Shown: positions 19,729 through 26,978 of the stretch, one piece after another | Numbering within the stretch: the first letter of the stretch is position 1 | Layout: each line of letters starts with the position of its first letter | DNA from: JBBDJG01 sp040880005 | GTDB taxonomy: Bacteria > Actinomycetota > Thermoleophilia > Solirubrobacterales > JBBDJG01 | Reading direction: 5' to 3' | Length of the DNA stretch: 31,023 bases | Assembly: GCA_040880005.1 (NCBI GenBank) | Contig: JBBDJG010000013.1 | Coordinates: 1-31,023 of the forward strand | Position numbers and translations under genes: made by a program | Notes under the pieces: model-generated | Databases searched by the model: none | Told to the model about the DNA's origin: nothing | Seen by the model: the letters and a program-made list of their open reading frames with translations, nothing else

Positions 19729-20727
19729 ATGGCTGACGCTCAGGTAAGCGTGCAGGAGTTGCTGACGGCTGGTGTCCACTTCGGACACCAGACCAGGCGC
19801 TGGCACCCCAAGATGCGGCGCTACATATTCGGGGAACGCGATGGCATCTACGTCATCGACTTGCTGAGGACCGAGGTGCTGCTCGAGCGCGCTCGGGCCT
19901 TCGCGGAGGATCTCTCGGCCCGCGGCGGCATCATTCTGTTCGTCGGAACCAAGAAGCAGGCCAAGGACACGATCAAAGAGGTCGCGCAGGAAGCGGGCAT
20001 GCCGTACGTCAACGAGCGCTGGCTGGGTGGTCTGATGACGAACTTCCAGACGCTGCGCAAGCGCATCGATCGCTTGCACGAACTGCGCGAGCTGTCGGAA
20101 GCCGGCCAGCTGGCGCTGCTTCCGACGAAAGAGCGCATGTCACTCCAGGCCGAGCTTGCAAAGCTCGAAACCAATCTCAGTGGCGTGGCGGACATGAAGC
20201 GGCTGCCCGACGCGCTGTTCCTCACCGATCTGAACGTCGAGGAGATCGCGGTGCGCGAGGCCAATCGCCTCGGCCTGCCCACCATGGGGCTCGTCGATAC
20301 GAATTGCGACCCCGAGCTGGTCCATTACGTGATTCCGGGCAACGACGACGCGATGCGCTCCAACGATCTGGTGATTCGGGCGATCGGGCGCGCCGCAGCC
20401 GATGGTCGCGCACGCTTTCTCAAGGACGAGGAGGTTCGTCGCAAGGCAGAAGAGGAGCGACAGCGACGCGAGGATGAGGAGCGGGCAAAGCGCGAGGCCG
20501 CGGAGAAGGCAAAGGCCGAAGCGGAAGAGAAGGCCAAGGCCGAGCAACGCGTCAAGGCCGAGGCGGCCGCTGCCGCGCAGAAGCAGCAGGCCGGCGAGAC
20601 GGCCGGCGAACAGACACCACCGACGGCCGCACCGACGGCCGCACCGACGGCCGCACCAAAGGCGCCACCAAAGGCCGCACCGACGACGTCCCCGGCGCCA
20701 GCCGCGGCAAAGGATTCCGCCAAGTGA
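19729..20727 (+). CDS. rpsB: 30S ribosomal protein S2, with a long low-complexity C-terminal tail
   Basis: Small-subunit protein S2. 332 aa. Residues 1-230 are the normal S2 domain: LLTAGVHFGHQTRRWHPKMRRYIF, IDLLRTEVLLERA, FVGTKKQAKD, YVNERWLGGLMTNF, LGLPTMGLVDTNCDPELVHYVIPGNDDA. The remaining ~100 residues are an extension: a Glu/Arg/Lys/Ala-rich stretch (about 232-287) likely to form a single long helix or coiled coil, then an Ala/Pro/Thr tail with PTAA repeats. The ATG at 19729 has the best Shine-Dalgarno sequence of the cluster. The stop overlaps the tsf GTG (GTGA). Confidence 0.95.
   Translation: MADAQVSVQELLTAGVHFGHQTRRWHPKMRRYIFGERDGIYVIDLLRTEVLLERARAFAEDLSARGGIILFVGTKKQAKDTIKEVAQEAGMPYVNERWLGGLMTNFQTLRKRIDRLHELRELSEAGQLALLPTKERMSLQAELAKLETNLSGVADMKRLPDALFLTDLNVEEIAVREANRLGLPTMGLVDTNCDPELVHYVIPGNDDAMRSNDLVIRAIGRAAADGRARFLKDEEVRRKAEEERQRREDEERAKREAAEKAKAEAEEKAKAEQRVKAEAAAAAQKQQAGETAGEQTPPTAAPTAAPTAAPKAPPKAAPTTSPAPAAAKDSAK
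20620..20655 (+). repeat. Three exact 12-bp tandem repeats in the rpsB tail
   Basis: CCGACGGCCGCA is repeated three times head to tail, coding for Pro-Thr-Ala-Ala units, and is followed by diverged copies (to about 20690). Repeat-number variation between strains would change tail length without a frameshift. Confidence 0.85.
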
Positions 20728-21323
20728 GCGTCGCTGCAAGCGAGGTGAAGACGCTGCGCGAACGCACGGGCGCCGGCATGATGGAGTGCAAGAAGGCACT
20801 CGAGCAAGCGGGCGGCGATGTCGAGAAGGCGATCGAGATCCTGCGCGTGAAGGGTCAGGCGAAGGCGGCCAAGCGTGGCGAACGCGAGGCCGGCGAAGGC
20901 GCGATTGCCCACTACGTACATACCAACGGCCGCGTGGGAGCGCTCGTGGAAGTCGACTGCGAGACGGACTTCGTGGCGCGCAACGACGACTTTCTCGAGT
21001 TCGCCCGTGACGTCGCGATCCACGTGGTCGGCCTGGGACCCAAGTACGCCTCGCACGAGGAGGTGCCCGAGGATGTCAAACAGGCCGAGCTGGAGCTGTT
21101 CCAACAGCAGGCGGACGACTCAAAGTCTCCCGAGATCCAGCAGAAGATCGCCCAAGGCAGGCTCGGCAAGTGGCTCGCGGAGATCGTCTTGCTAGATCAG
21201 GTTCACGTCAATACCGACAAGTACGACGGCCGGACGATCGAGGAGCTGCGAGCGGAAATATCGGCACGCACGGGGGAGAACGTCGTGATCCGCCGCTTCG
21301 CCCGCTTCCAGGTCGGGGAGTAG
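20724..21323 (+). CDS. tsf: Elongation factor Ts
   Basis: Nucleotide-exchange factor that releases GDP from EF-Tu. 199 aa, the short type with one core subdomain. The N-terminal UBA-like domain carries LRERTGAGMMECKKALEQAGGDVEKAIE; the core has VEVDCETDFVARNDDF, the TDFVARN motif that contacts EF-Tu. GTG start overlapping the rpsB stop, so S2 and EF-Ts are coupled as in most bacteria. Confidence 0.95.
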   Translation: MSVAASEVKTLRERTGAGMMECKKALEQAGGDVEKAIEILRVKGQAKAAKRGEREAGEGAIAHYVHTNGRVGALVEVDCETDFVARNDDFLEFARDVAIHVVGLGPKYASHEEVPEDVKQAELELFQQQADDSKSPEIQQKIAQGRLGKWLAEIVLLDQVHVNTDKYDGRTIEELRAEISARTGENVVIRRFARFQVGE

Positions 21324-21371
21324 CCCGGCGCGGCCTGATCTTGCGAACCGGGGCGGATATTTTTCCAGTCA
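21324..21371. other. tsf-pyrH gap
   Basis: 48 bp. It contains TATTTTTCC (from 21358), an A/T run unusual here, which could be a -10 element close to the pyrH GTG (8 nt). No terminator hairpin is seen. Confidence 0.3.
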
Positions 21372-22112
21372 GTGTCTGAGACGGCCCAGAAGAACGGACG
21401 ACCCGCGTTCCGGCGGATCTTGCTCAAGCTCTCCGGCGAGGCGCTGATGGGCACTGCGCCCTACGGCGTCGACGCGCAGCGAATCCAAAGCGTCGCGCGT
21501 ACCGTCATGCGCGTCGTCGAACGAGGGGTGGAGATTGCCATCGTGGTCGGCGGTGGCAACATCTATCGCGGCCTCGAGGGCACCGCCGAAGGGATGGACC
21601 GTGCGAGCGCCGACTACATGGGCATGCTCGCGACGGTCCTCAACGCACTCGCTCTCCAGGACGCGCTCGAGCACGAGGGAGTCGTAACGCGTGTGCAGAC
21701 GGCGATACCGATATCCCAGGTGGCCGAGCCATACATCCGCCGGCGAGCGATTCGCCATCTCGAACGCGGACGCGTCGTGATATTCGCCGCCGGGACCGGG
21801 AACCCGTTCTTCACCACGGACACAGCGGCGGCTTTGCGCGCCCTCGAGATCCATGCAGAGGCGATCCTGATGGCCAAGAACAACGTCGAAGGCGTTTATG
21901 ATCGTGATCCGAGCCAGCACGCAGACGCGAAGTTTCTGCCGACGATCACGCACCACGAAGCGATTGAGCGCAATCTCACCATCATGGACTCGACCGCGCT
22001 CTCGCTGTGCAAGGACAACAGGCTGCCGATCTACGTGTTCAACATGGCGGATGAAAAGAACATCGACCGCATCGTGTGCGGCGAGCGAGTGGGGACGGTG
22101 GTGAGCGCTTGA
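21372..22112 (+). CDS. pyrH: Uridylate kinase (PyrH)
   Basis: Phosphorylates UMP to UDP; hexameric bacterial enzyme, usually activated by GTP and inhibited by UTP. 246 aa from a GTG. Motifs: RILLKLSGEALMG near the N-terminus (phosphate-binding Lys), IVVGGGNIYRG, MDRASADYMGMLATVLNALAL, IFAAGTGNPFFTTDTAAALRA and KNNVEGVYDRDP. Stop overlaps the frr start (TTGA at 22109-22112). Confidence 0.95.
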   Translation: MSETAQKNGRPAFRRILLKLSGEALMGTAPYGVDAQRIQSVARTVMRVVERGVEIAIVVGGGNIYRGLEGTAEGMDRASADYMGMLATVLNALALQDALEHEGVVTRVQTAIPISQVAEPYIRRRAIRHLERGRVVIFAAGTGNPFFTTDTAAALRALEIHAEAILMAKNNVEGVYDRDPSQHADAKFLPTITHHEAIERNLTIMDSTALSLCKDNRLPIYVFNMADEKNIDRIVCGERVGTVVSA

Positions 22113-22666
22113 TAGACGACCTGCTGAAGGAAGCCAGAGCCCGGATGGAGAGGTCGATCGAAGCCACGCGTCACGAGCTGGCGACGGTTCGCACCGGCCG
22201 GGCGTCTCCGCATCTGCTCGACCGCGTGAACGTTGACTACTACGGAACACCGGCGCCCTTGAAGCAGATCGCTCAGGTGGCCGCCACGGAGGCCCGCCTG
22301 CTGACGGTGACGCCGTACGACAAGTCGGCCATCAAGCAGATCGAGAAGGCGATCATGGAATCCGACCTCGGTCTTGTGCCCAACAACGACGGAAACCTGA
22401 TTCGCCTGTCGATCCCCGAGTTGACCGAGGAGCGGCGCAAGGAGCTCGTCAAAGTGGTTCACGGCATCGCCGAGGAAGGGCGCGTCGGGATCCGCAACAT
22501 ACGGCGCGACTGCATGCAGGACCTGCGTGAACTGAAGAGCGCCGGTGAGGTTGGCAAGGACGACGAGCATCGGGCCGAGGGCGAGCTGCAGAAGATCACC
22601 GATGCCGAAATCAAAGGCATTGACGGCCTCCTCAAAGGCAAGGAAGAAGAGATCCTGGGCGGGTGA
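22109..22666 (+). CDS. frr: Ribosome recycling factor
   Basis: Splits post-termination ribosomes together with EF-G. With the TTG at 22109 overlapping the pyrH stop, the product is 185 aa, exactly the usual RRF length, and begins with the typical MIDDLLKEARARMERSIE. The signature ELATVRTGRASPHLLDRVNVDYYGTPAPL, LVPNNDGNLIRLSIPELTEERRKEL and RNIRRDCMQDLR are all present. The longer frame from 22076 would run into pyrH. Stop overlaps the uppS GTG. Confidence 0.94.
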   Translation: MIDDLLKEARARMERSIEATRHELATVRTGRASPHLLDRVNVDYYGTPAPLKQIAQVAATEARLLTVTPYDKSAIKQIEKAIMESDLGLVPNNDGNLIRLSIPELTEERRKELVKVVHGIAEEGRVGIRNIRRDCMQDLRELKSAGEVGKDDEHRAEGELQKITDAEIKGIDGLLKGKEEEILGG

Positions 22667-23346
22667 CGGACGCCCCCTACCCAGACGTGCCCCGGCACGT
22701 CGCGATCATCATGGATGGAAACATGCGCTGGGCCGCCGCTAACGGCGTCACAGCCATCGAGGCGAACCGCGCCGGGGCGACCAACCTCAAAAAAATCGTG
22801 CGCGCCGCGAACGATCTGGGCGTCCGGCAGATCACGGCATTTGCCTTTTCGACCGAGAACTGGAGCCGTCCGATCGGCGAAGTGAAGGGGCTGATGGCCC
22901 TGTTCGCTCAAAAGCTTGACGAGGAGGCTCCCGAGCTCGATCGCGACGGCGTCAGACTGCGCTTTGTGGGCGAGCGCGATCGTGTTGCGCCCAAGCTGCT
23001 CGAGAAGATGGAATGGGCGGAGCAACTGACCGAACGCCACGACGGGCGGTCGCTGTTCGTCGCGTTCGACTACGGCGGTCGCAGCGAGATTCTTCGGGCC
23101 GCTGAGCGCTATGGCGGTGGAGGCGAGCAGGAGTTCCGCAAGCATCTCTATGCGCCCGACATGGTCGACCCCGACCTGATCATCCGCACCAGTGGCGAGT
23201 TGCGGCTGTCCAACTTCTTGCTCTGGCAGGCCGCCTACTCGGAGCTGTATTTTTCGGACAGCCTCTGGCCCGACTTCGACCGAGCGGAACTCGAGCGCGC
23301 ACTTGCCGACTACGCCATGCGCCAGCGGCGCTACGGAGCGCGCTGA
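22663..23346 (+). CDS. uppS: Cis-prenyltransferase, UppS family (undecaprenyl diphosphate synthase)
   Basis: Builds the C55 (or, in some actinobacteria, other length) cis-polyprenyl diphosphate lipid carrier for cell-wall synthesis. 227 aa, GTG start overlapping frr. Conserved parts: HVAIIMDGN with the catalytic Asp, FAFSTENWSRP, and LIIRTSGELRLSNFLLWQAAYSELYF. Two normally strict positions differ: DGNGRW reads DGNMRW, and the G-H-(R/K)-A-G block reads A-N-R-A-G (residues about 33-37). The His that is usually there contributes to the active site of E. coli UppS, so activity or chain length may be altered. Context (frr-uppS-cdsA-dxr) is classic. Confidence 0.88.
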   Translation: MTDAPYPDVPRHVAIIMDGNMRWAAANGVTAIEANRAGATNLKKIVRAANDLGVRQITAFAFSTENWSRPIGEVKGLMALFAQKLDEEAPELDRDGVRLRFVGERDRVAPKLLEKMEWAEQLTERHDGRSLFVAFDYGGRSEILRAAERYGGGGEQEFRKHLYAPDMVDPDLIIRTSGELRLSNFLLWQAAYSELYFSDSLWPDFDRAELERALADYAMRQRRYGAR

Positions 23347-24227
23347 TGGAGCAGCGGAGCTCGTCCCAACGGCCTCGTAGGCCCACTGCATCGCGGCAAC
23401 GACGCGGCTCGGCCGGACCGCCCACGCGCCGCCGGCGACGAAGCACGACGGGCAGGCGCGTACTGGTCGCGATGCCGTGGATAGTTATCGCGCTGGTCGC
23501 GATATACGTGGGCGAGCCGCTGTTCCTCGCGCTCCTGCTCGTGCTTGGCGTAGCGGCGCTGGGCGAGTTGTACGGATTGCTGCGCCGCGCGCGGCCGGTT
23601 GCGCTGGCGGGCATTCTTGGCATGGCGGCGCTGGTACTCGCCGCACACTACGGCGATCAGTTTCAGATGGTCCTTGCGCTGGCCCTCTCCGTGCTGGTGA
23701 CGTTCCTGCTCATGCTGGCGCGCGGCACGCGCCGATACGCGACGCTTGCGATCGCCGTCACGATGTTGGGGGTCGTGTGGGTCGGCCTCGGACTGGCTCA
23801 CGCCGTACTGCTGCGCGATCTCGACCATGGCGACGGGCTGATCATCGACGTCTTGCTCGCCACCTTCATCGGCGACACCGGCGCGTACTTCGGCGGGCGC
23901 CTGTGGGGCATGCGACCGCTCGCGCCGCATATCTCGCCCAACAAGACGGTCGAAGGCCTCATAGCAGGCTTCATAGCCGGCACGCTCGCGTTCTGGCTCG
24001 CCGGCCTCTACCAGGACTGGCTGTCCGGCCTCGATGCGCTGGCAATCGGCGCGTGTGTCGCGGCGGTCGCGCCTCTGGGCGACTTGTTCGAGTCGTTGAT
24101 AAAGCGCGACCTCGGCGTCAAGGACACCGGTCGCTTCTTTGGTGTCCACGGCGGTGTTCTCGATCGACTCGACGCAGCCTTCTTCACGGTCGTGGTTGCC
24201 TACTACATGGCCGTGGCTTTGATATGA
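23346..24227 (+). CDS. cdsA: Phosphatidate cytidylyltransferase (CdsA)
   Basis: Makes CDP-diacylglycerol from phosphatidate and CTP at the membrane, the branch point to all phospholipids. 293 aa: a long Arg-rich cytoplasmic N-terminus (about 1-38) then seven or eight hydrophobic segments. FIGDTGAYFGGRLWG, ISPNKTVEGLIAG and the C-terminal CDP-alcohol signature SLIKRDLGVKDTGRFFGVHGGVLDRLD are present. In the signature the usual PGHGG reads GVHGG. ATG overlaps the uppS stop by one base (TGATG). Confidence 0.92.
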   Translation: MEQRSSSQRPRRPTASRQRRGSAGPPTRRRRRSTTGRRVLVAMPWIVIALVAIYVGEPLFLALLLVLGVAALGELYGLLRRARPVALAGILGMAALVLAAHYGDQFQMVLALALSVLVTFLLMLARGTRRYATLAIAVTMLGVVWVGLGLAHAVLLRDLDHGDGLIIDVLLATFIGDTGAYFGGRLWGMRPLAPHISPNKTVEGLIAGFIAGTLAFWLAGLYQDWLSGLDALAIGACVAAVAPLGDLFESLIKRDLGVKDTGRFFGVHGGVLDRLDAAFFTVVVAYYMAVALI

Positions 24228-24250
24228 GCCGCCCGGCTGCCTTGCCGTCC

Positions 24251-24256
24251 TAAAAT
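24251..24256 (+). promoter_or_regulatory. Candidate leaderless -10 element of dxr
   Basis: TAAAAT (5 of 6 matches to TATAAT) ends exactly 6 nt before the dxr ATG at 24263. A second promoter here would let the MEP-pathway genes be transcribed apart from the upstream cluster. Confidence 0.45.
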
Positions 24257-24262
24257 GGCCTC

Positions 24263-25420
24263 ATGCGCAGGATTCTGATCCTAGGGGCGACCGGCTCGAT
24301 CGGACGGCAGGCGCTCGAGGTGATCGAAGCCAGCGACGACCTGGAGGCGGTCGGCCTCAGCTCGCACCGGTCGTGGCAAGACACGCTCGAGCAAGCTCGG
24401 CGGCACGGCGTCGGGCGCGTCGCGATCGTGGACGAACAGGCCGCAGCGCGAGCCGCGCTCGAGTGGGGCGGCGGCGAGGTGCTGGCCGGGCCCGCCGGCC
24501 TCGAGCGCCTGATCGCCGACTCCAACGCCGACCTCGTGCTCAACGGAATCGTCGGCTCGGCTGGGCTTGGCCCAACAGTCGTGGCGCTCGGAGAGGGCAT
24601 CGACCTCGCGCTGGCCAACAAGGAAAGCCTGGTCGTGGGGGGCGAGCTCGTCACCCAGCTTGCCGAGGCGACCCGAGCGAAGCTCCTGCCCGTGGACTCA
24701 GAGCACTCCGCGCTTTTTCAACTGCTGGAGGGGCGCGCCGCCGGCACGGTCGATCGCCTGATCCTGACCGCTTCGGGCGGGCCCTTTCGCGGTCGCAGCA
24801 CCTCCGAGCTGACCGACATCACCCCGCAGGAGGCGCTGGCTCATCCCACATGGGAGATGGGAGGCAAGATCACGATCGACTCGGCGACGCTCATGAACAA
24901 GGGCCTGGAGCTGATCGAAGCGCATCACCTGTTCGGCTTCTCCTACGAGCGCATCGACGTCGTCGTTCATCCGGAGTCGATCGTGCACGCGATGGTGCAC
25001 CTCAACGACGGCGCGTCACTTGCGCATCTGGGGTATCCGGACATGCGCGTGCCGATCTCCTACGCGCTGCACTATCCCGAGCGAGCGGACTCGCCGGTCG
25101 ATCAGCTCGATCTTGCGCGCGTCGGAAGTCTCACCTTCGAGGAGCCGGATGTCGAAGCGTTCGCTTGCCTGCGCCTTGCACGTGACGCGGCCCGCGCCGA
25201 GGGCACGGCGCCGTGCGTTCTCAACGCGGCCAACGAGGTAGCGGTGCATTCGTTCCTCACCGGCGGGATCGGCTTTCTCGGCATACCGCAGGTGATCGAG
25301 GGCACGCTCGAAGACCTGGGAGCCGTTCCGCTGACCGGTTTCGAGCAACTCTACGAGGCCGATACCGAGGCTCGCCACGTCGCCGCCGGACTCGCGGATC
25401 GGCTGGCGGTGAGCGCGTGA
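24263..25420 (+). CDS. dxr: 1-deoxy-D-xylulose-5-phosphate reductoisomerase (Dxr/IspC)
   Basis: NADPH- and metal-dependent conversion of DXP to MEP, the committed step of the non-mevalonate isoprenoid pathway and the fosmidomycin target. 385 aa. NADPH-binding GATGSIGRQAL at residues 8-18, LANKESLVVGGELV, the metal site PVDSEHSALFQLL, LTASGGPFRGR, HPTWEMGGKITIDSATLMNKGLE, HPESIVHAMV and NAANEVAVHSFL are all visible. The stop overlaps the rseP GTG (GTGA). ispG, another MEP-pathway gene, lies one gene downstream. Confidence 0.96.
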   Translation: MRRILILGATGSIGRQALEVIEASDDLEAVGLSSHRSWQDTLEQARRHGVGRVAIVDEQAAARAALEWGGGEVLAGPAGLERLIADSNADLVLNGIVGSAGLGPTVVALGEGIDLALANKESLVVGGELVTQLAEATRAKLLPVDSEHSALFQLLEGRAAGTVDRLILTASGGPFRGRSTSELTDITPQEALAHPTWEMGGKITIDSATLMNKGLELIEAHHLFGFSYERIDVVVHPESIVHAMVHLNDGASLAHLGYPDMRVPISYALHYPERADSPVDQLDLARVGSLTFEEPDVEAFACLRLARDAARAEGTAPCVLNAANEVAVHSFLTGGIGFLGIPQVIEGTLEDLGAVPLTGFEQLYEADTEARHVAAGLADRLAVSA

Positions 25421-26787
25421 GCGGCTGGCCCGCCGCGGTGCTCGCGGCAGTTGGCTTCATGGTGCTGATCGTGCTTCACGAGCTCGGTCATTTCATGGCC
25501 GCCAAGCGAACGGGCATGCGCGTCGAGAGGTTCGCGCTCTTCTTCCCGCCTCTCGTCTTCAAGAAGAAGGTGGGGGAGACCGAATACGGAGTCGGCACCA
25601 TCCCACTGGGTGGCTACGTGAAGATCACCGGGATGAACCCGGACGAGCACTTCGACTCGCCCGACGTCGAACGCCGTGCCTACTACCATCAGCCGGTCTG
25701 GAAGCGCATCGTCGTGATTGCCGCAGGCCCGGCGATGAACCTGTTGATCGCATTCGTGTTGCTGTTCGCGCTCGCCTTCGGGGCTGTCAAGACCACGAAT
25801 CGGACGGTCGTGGGCCAGGTGGAATCCGGCTCGAGCGCGGCCGGCGCACTCGAGCCGGGCGATCGCATCCTGTCCGTCGACGGCAGGCGCGGCGATCAAG
25901 CGCAGCAGGCGCAACAGATCGACGCCCATCGATGTGCCGGAAAGCAGGTTGACGGCTGCCGATCGGCAACGCCCGTCGTGTTGCAAGTTCGACGTGGCGG
26001 AGAGACTCTGACAGTGCCGATACTCCCCGAGTTCCAGGTTCAAGAGATCGACCGAATGCGTCTTGGGTTCACGTACGCGGGCACCCGGCAAACAGTCGGG
26101 GCGATCGACGAGGGCTCTCCGGCCGACGGAGTGCTGCGCCGCGGCGATCGGATTCTGTCGATCGACGGTCGCAGCGGCAGCGAGGCCGAGCTTGCCGAGC
26201 AGGTCAACTCCCATAGCTGCGTCGGCGCACGGCGAGACAACTGCCGCGCGACCGATCCCGCGGTCGTGCGCGTAGAGCGCAACGGGCAAACACGCACCTT
26301 TCAGGTCTACCCTCGCTTCGACGCCTCGATAGAGCAGATGGTCCCGGGCTTCGCCTACGGCGTTCCTGCGCATCCGAGCGTGTTCGGCGCCACCGAGGCC
26401 TCTTTGAGCACGATGTGGAAGATCACCACGGGCACCGTGAGCGCGATAGCTCGCATCTTCCAGCCCGAGCAACGCAAGCAGATCTCAGGCGTCGTCGGTA
26501 GCTACGAGTACACGCGCAAAGCGATCGAAGTCGATTGGAGATTGGCTTTGACGCTGCTTGCGATCATCAGCCTCGCGCTGGCGATCATCAACCTGTTCCC
26601 GTTTCTGCCACTCGACGGCGGGCACATCTTTTGGAGCCTGGTCGAGAAGGTTCGCGGGAAGCCCGTTCCCTTCCGGCTGATGGAGCAGGCCAGCGCGATG
26701 GGGTTCGTGCTGGTGCTGGTCCTGTTCGCGGTCGGCCTGACGAACGACATCGGCAGGCTCACCAACGGTGGCTTCGGCCCGCGCTAG
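25417..26787 (+). CDS. rseP: Site-2 intramembrane metalloprotease RseP/RasP with two PDZ domains bearing CX7C loops
   Basis: Membrane zinc protease that cleaves transmembrane anti-sigma factors and signal-peptide remnants. 456 aa from the GTG overlapping dxr. HELGH (residues 21-25) in the first transmembrane segment and Asp400 in LPLDGGH form the active site; GTIPLGGYVKITGM and IAAGPAMNLLIAFVLLF are typical. Between about 128 and 300 lie two PDZ domains (GALEPGDRILSVDG and GVLRRGDRILSIDG). Each has an extra loop with a cysteine pair seven residues apart (Cys173/Cys181 and Cys268/Cys276) on the extracytoplasmic side, possibly two disulfides. Most homologues elsewhere have one or two PDZ domains without these cysteines. 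The ORF is open farther upstream, inside dxr, but that part is a shadow. Confidence 0.92.
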   Translation: MSGWPAAVLAAVGFMVLIVLHELGHFMAAKRTGMRVERFALFFPPLVFKKKVGETEYGVGTIPLGGYVKITGMNPDEHFDSPDVERRAYYHQPVWKRIVVIAAGPAMNLLIAFVLLFALAFGAVKTTNRTVVGQVESGSSAAGALEPGDRILSVDGRRGDQAQQAQQIDAHRCAGKQVDGCRSATPVVLQVRRGGETLTVPILPEFQVQEIDRMRLGFTYAGTRQTVGAIDEGSPADGVLRRGDRILSIDGRSGSEAELAEQVNSHSCVGARRDNCRATDPAVVRVERNGQTRTFQVYPRFDASIEQMVPGFAYGVPAHPSVFGATEASLSTMWKITTGTVSAIARIFQPEQRKQISGVVGSYEYTRKAIEVDWRLALTLLAIISLALAIINLFPFLPLDGGHIFWSLVEKVRGKPVPFRLMEQASAMGFVLVLVLFAVGLTNDIGRLTNGGFGPR

Positions 26788-26978
26788 TGGTTCTGTCCGT
26801 AAGTTCGGACGGTTATTCGGCGAGCGAAACCCGAGCGTGTCGAGGACGCAGGGAGCCGACATAGCAGCGCTATGGCGGCGACCGAGGACGAAGACAACGC
26901 GACGGGTTGCAGCCGCCGATAATTGGTTGAACTTATGGATGGGACCACTAGCACTTGGCGCGCGGGTAACATGCTCGT
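26788..26978. promoter_or_regulatory. rseP-ispG intergenic region with hairpins and promoter
   Basis: 191 bp without a gene, the largest gap within the rpsB-ispG block. GTCCG-TAAGTT-CGGAC (26795-26810), followed by a T-containing stretch, may be a weak terminator after rseP. A second hairpin, CCG-A-CATAGC / GCTATG-G-CGG (26856-26878, one mismatch, loop AGC), is of unknown role. TTGAAC (26927-26932) and TAGCAC are possible promoter boxes. TAACAT at 26967-26972 lies 6 nt before the ispG ATG. Confidence 0.45.
26967..26972 (+). promoter_or_regulatory. Candidate leaderless -10 element of ispG
   Basis: TAACAT (4 of 6 matches to TATAAT) ends exactly 6 nt before the ATG at 26979. No Shine-Dalgarno sequence precedes the ATG, in keeping with a leaderless message. 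Confidence 0.45.

Noticed and set aside
20620..20690. CRISPR or intergenic repeat array
   Set aside because: The 12-bp repeats are in frame within rpsB and encode a PTAA tail; there are no spacers.
20325..21104. A 259-codon minus-strand frame across rpsB/tsf with repetitive Ala/Ser
   Set aside because: Antisense shadow of the low-complexity rpsB tail and tsf.
26655..26671. Inverted repeat GGGAA-GCCCG-TTCCC in rseP
   Set aside because: A 5-bp stem in a normal, conserved coding region; expected by chance.
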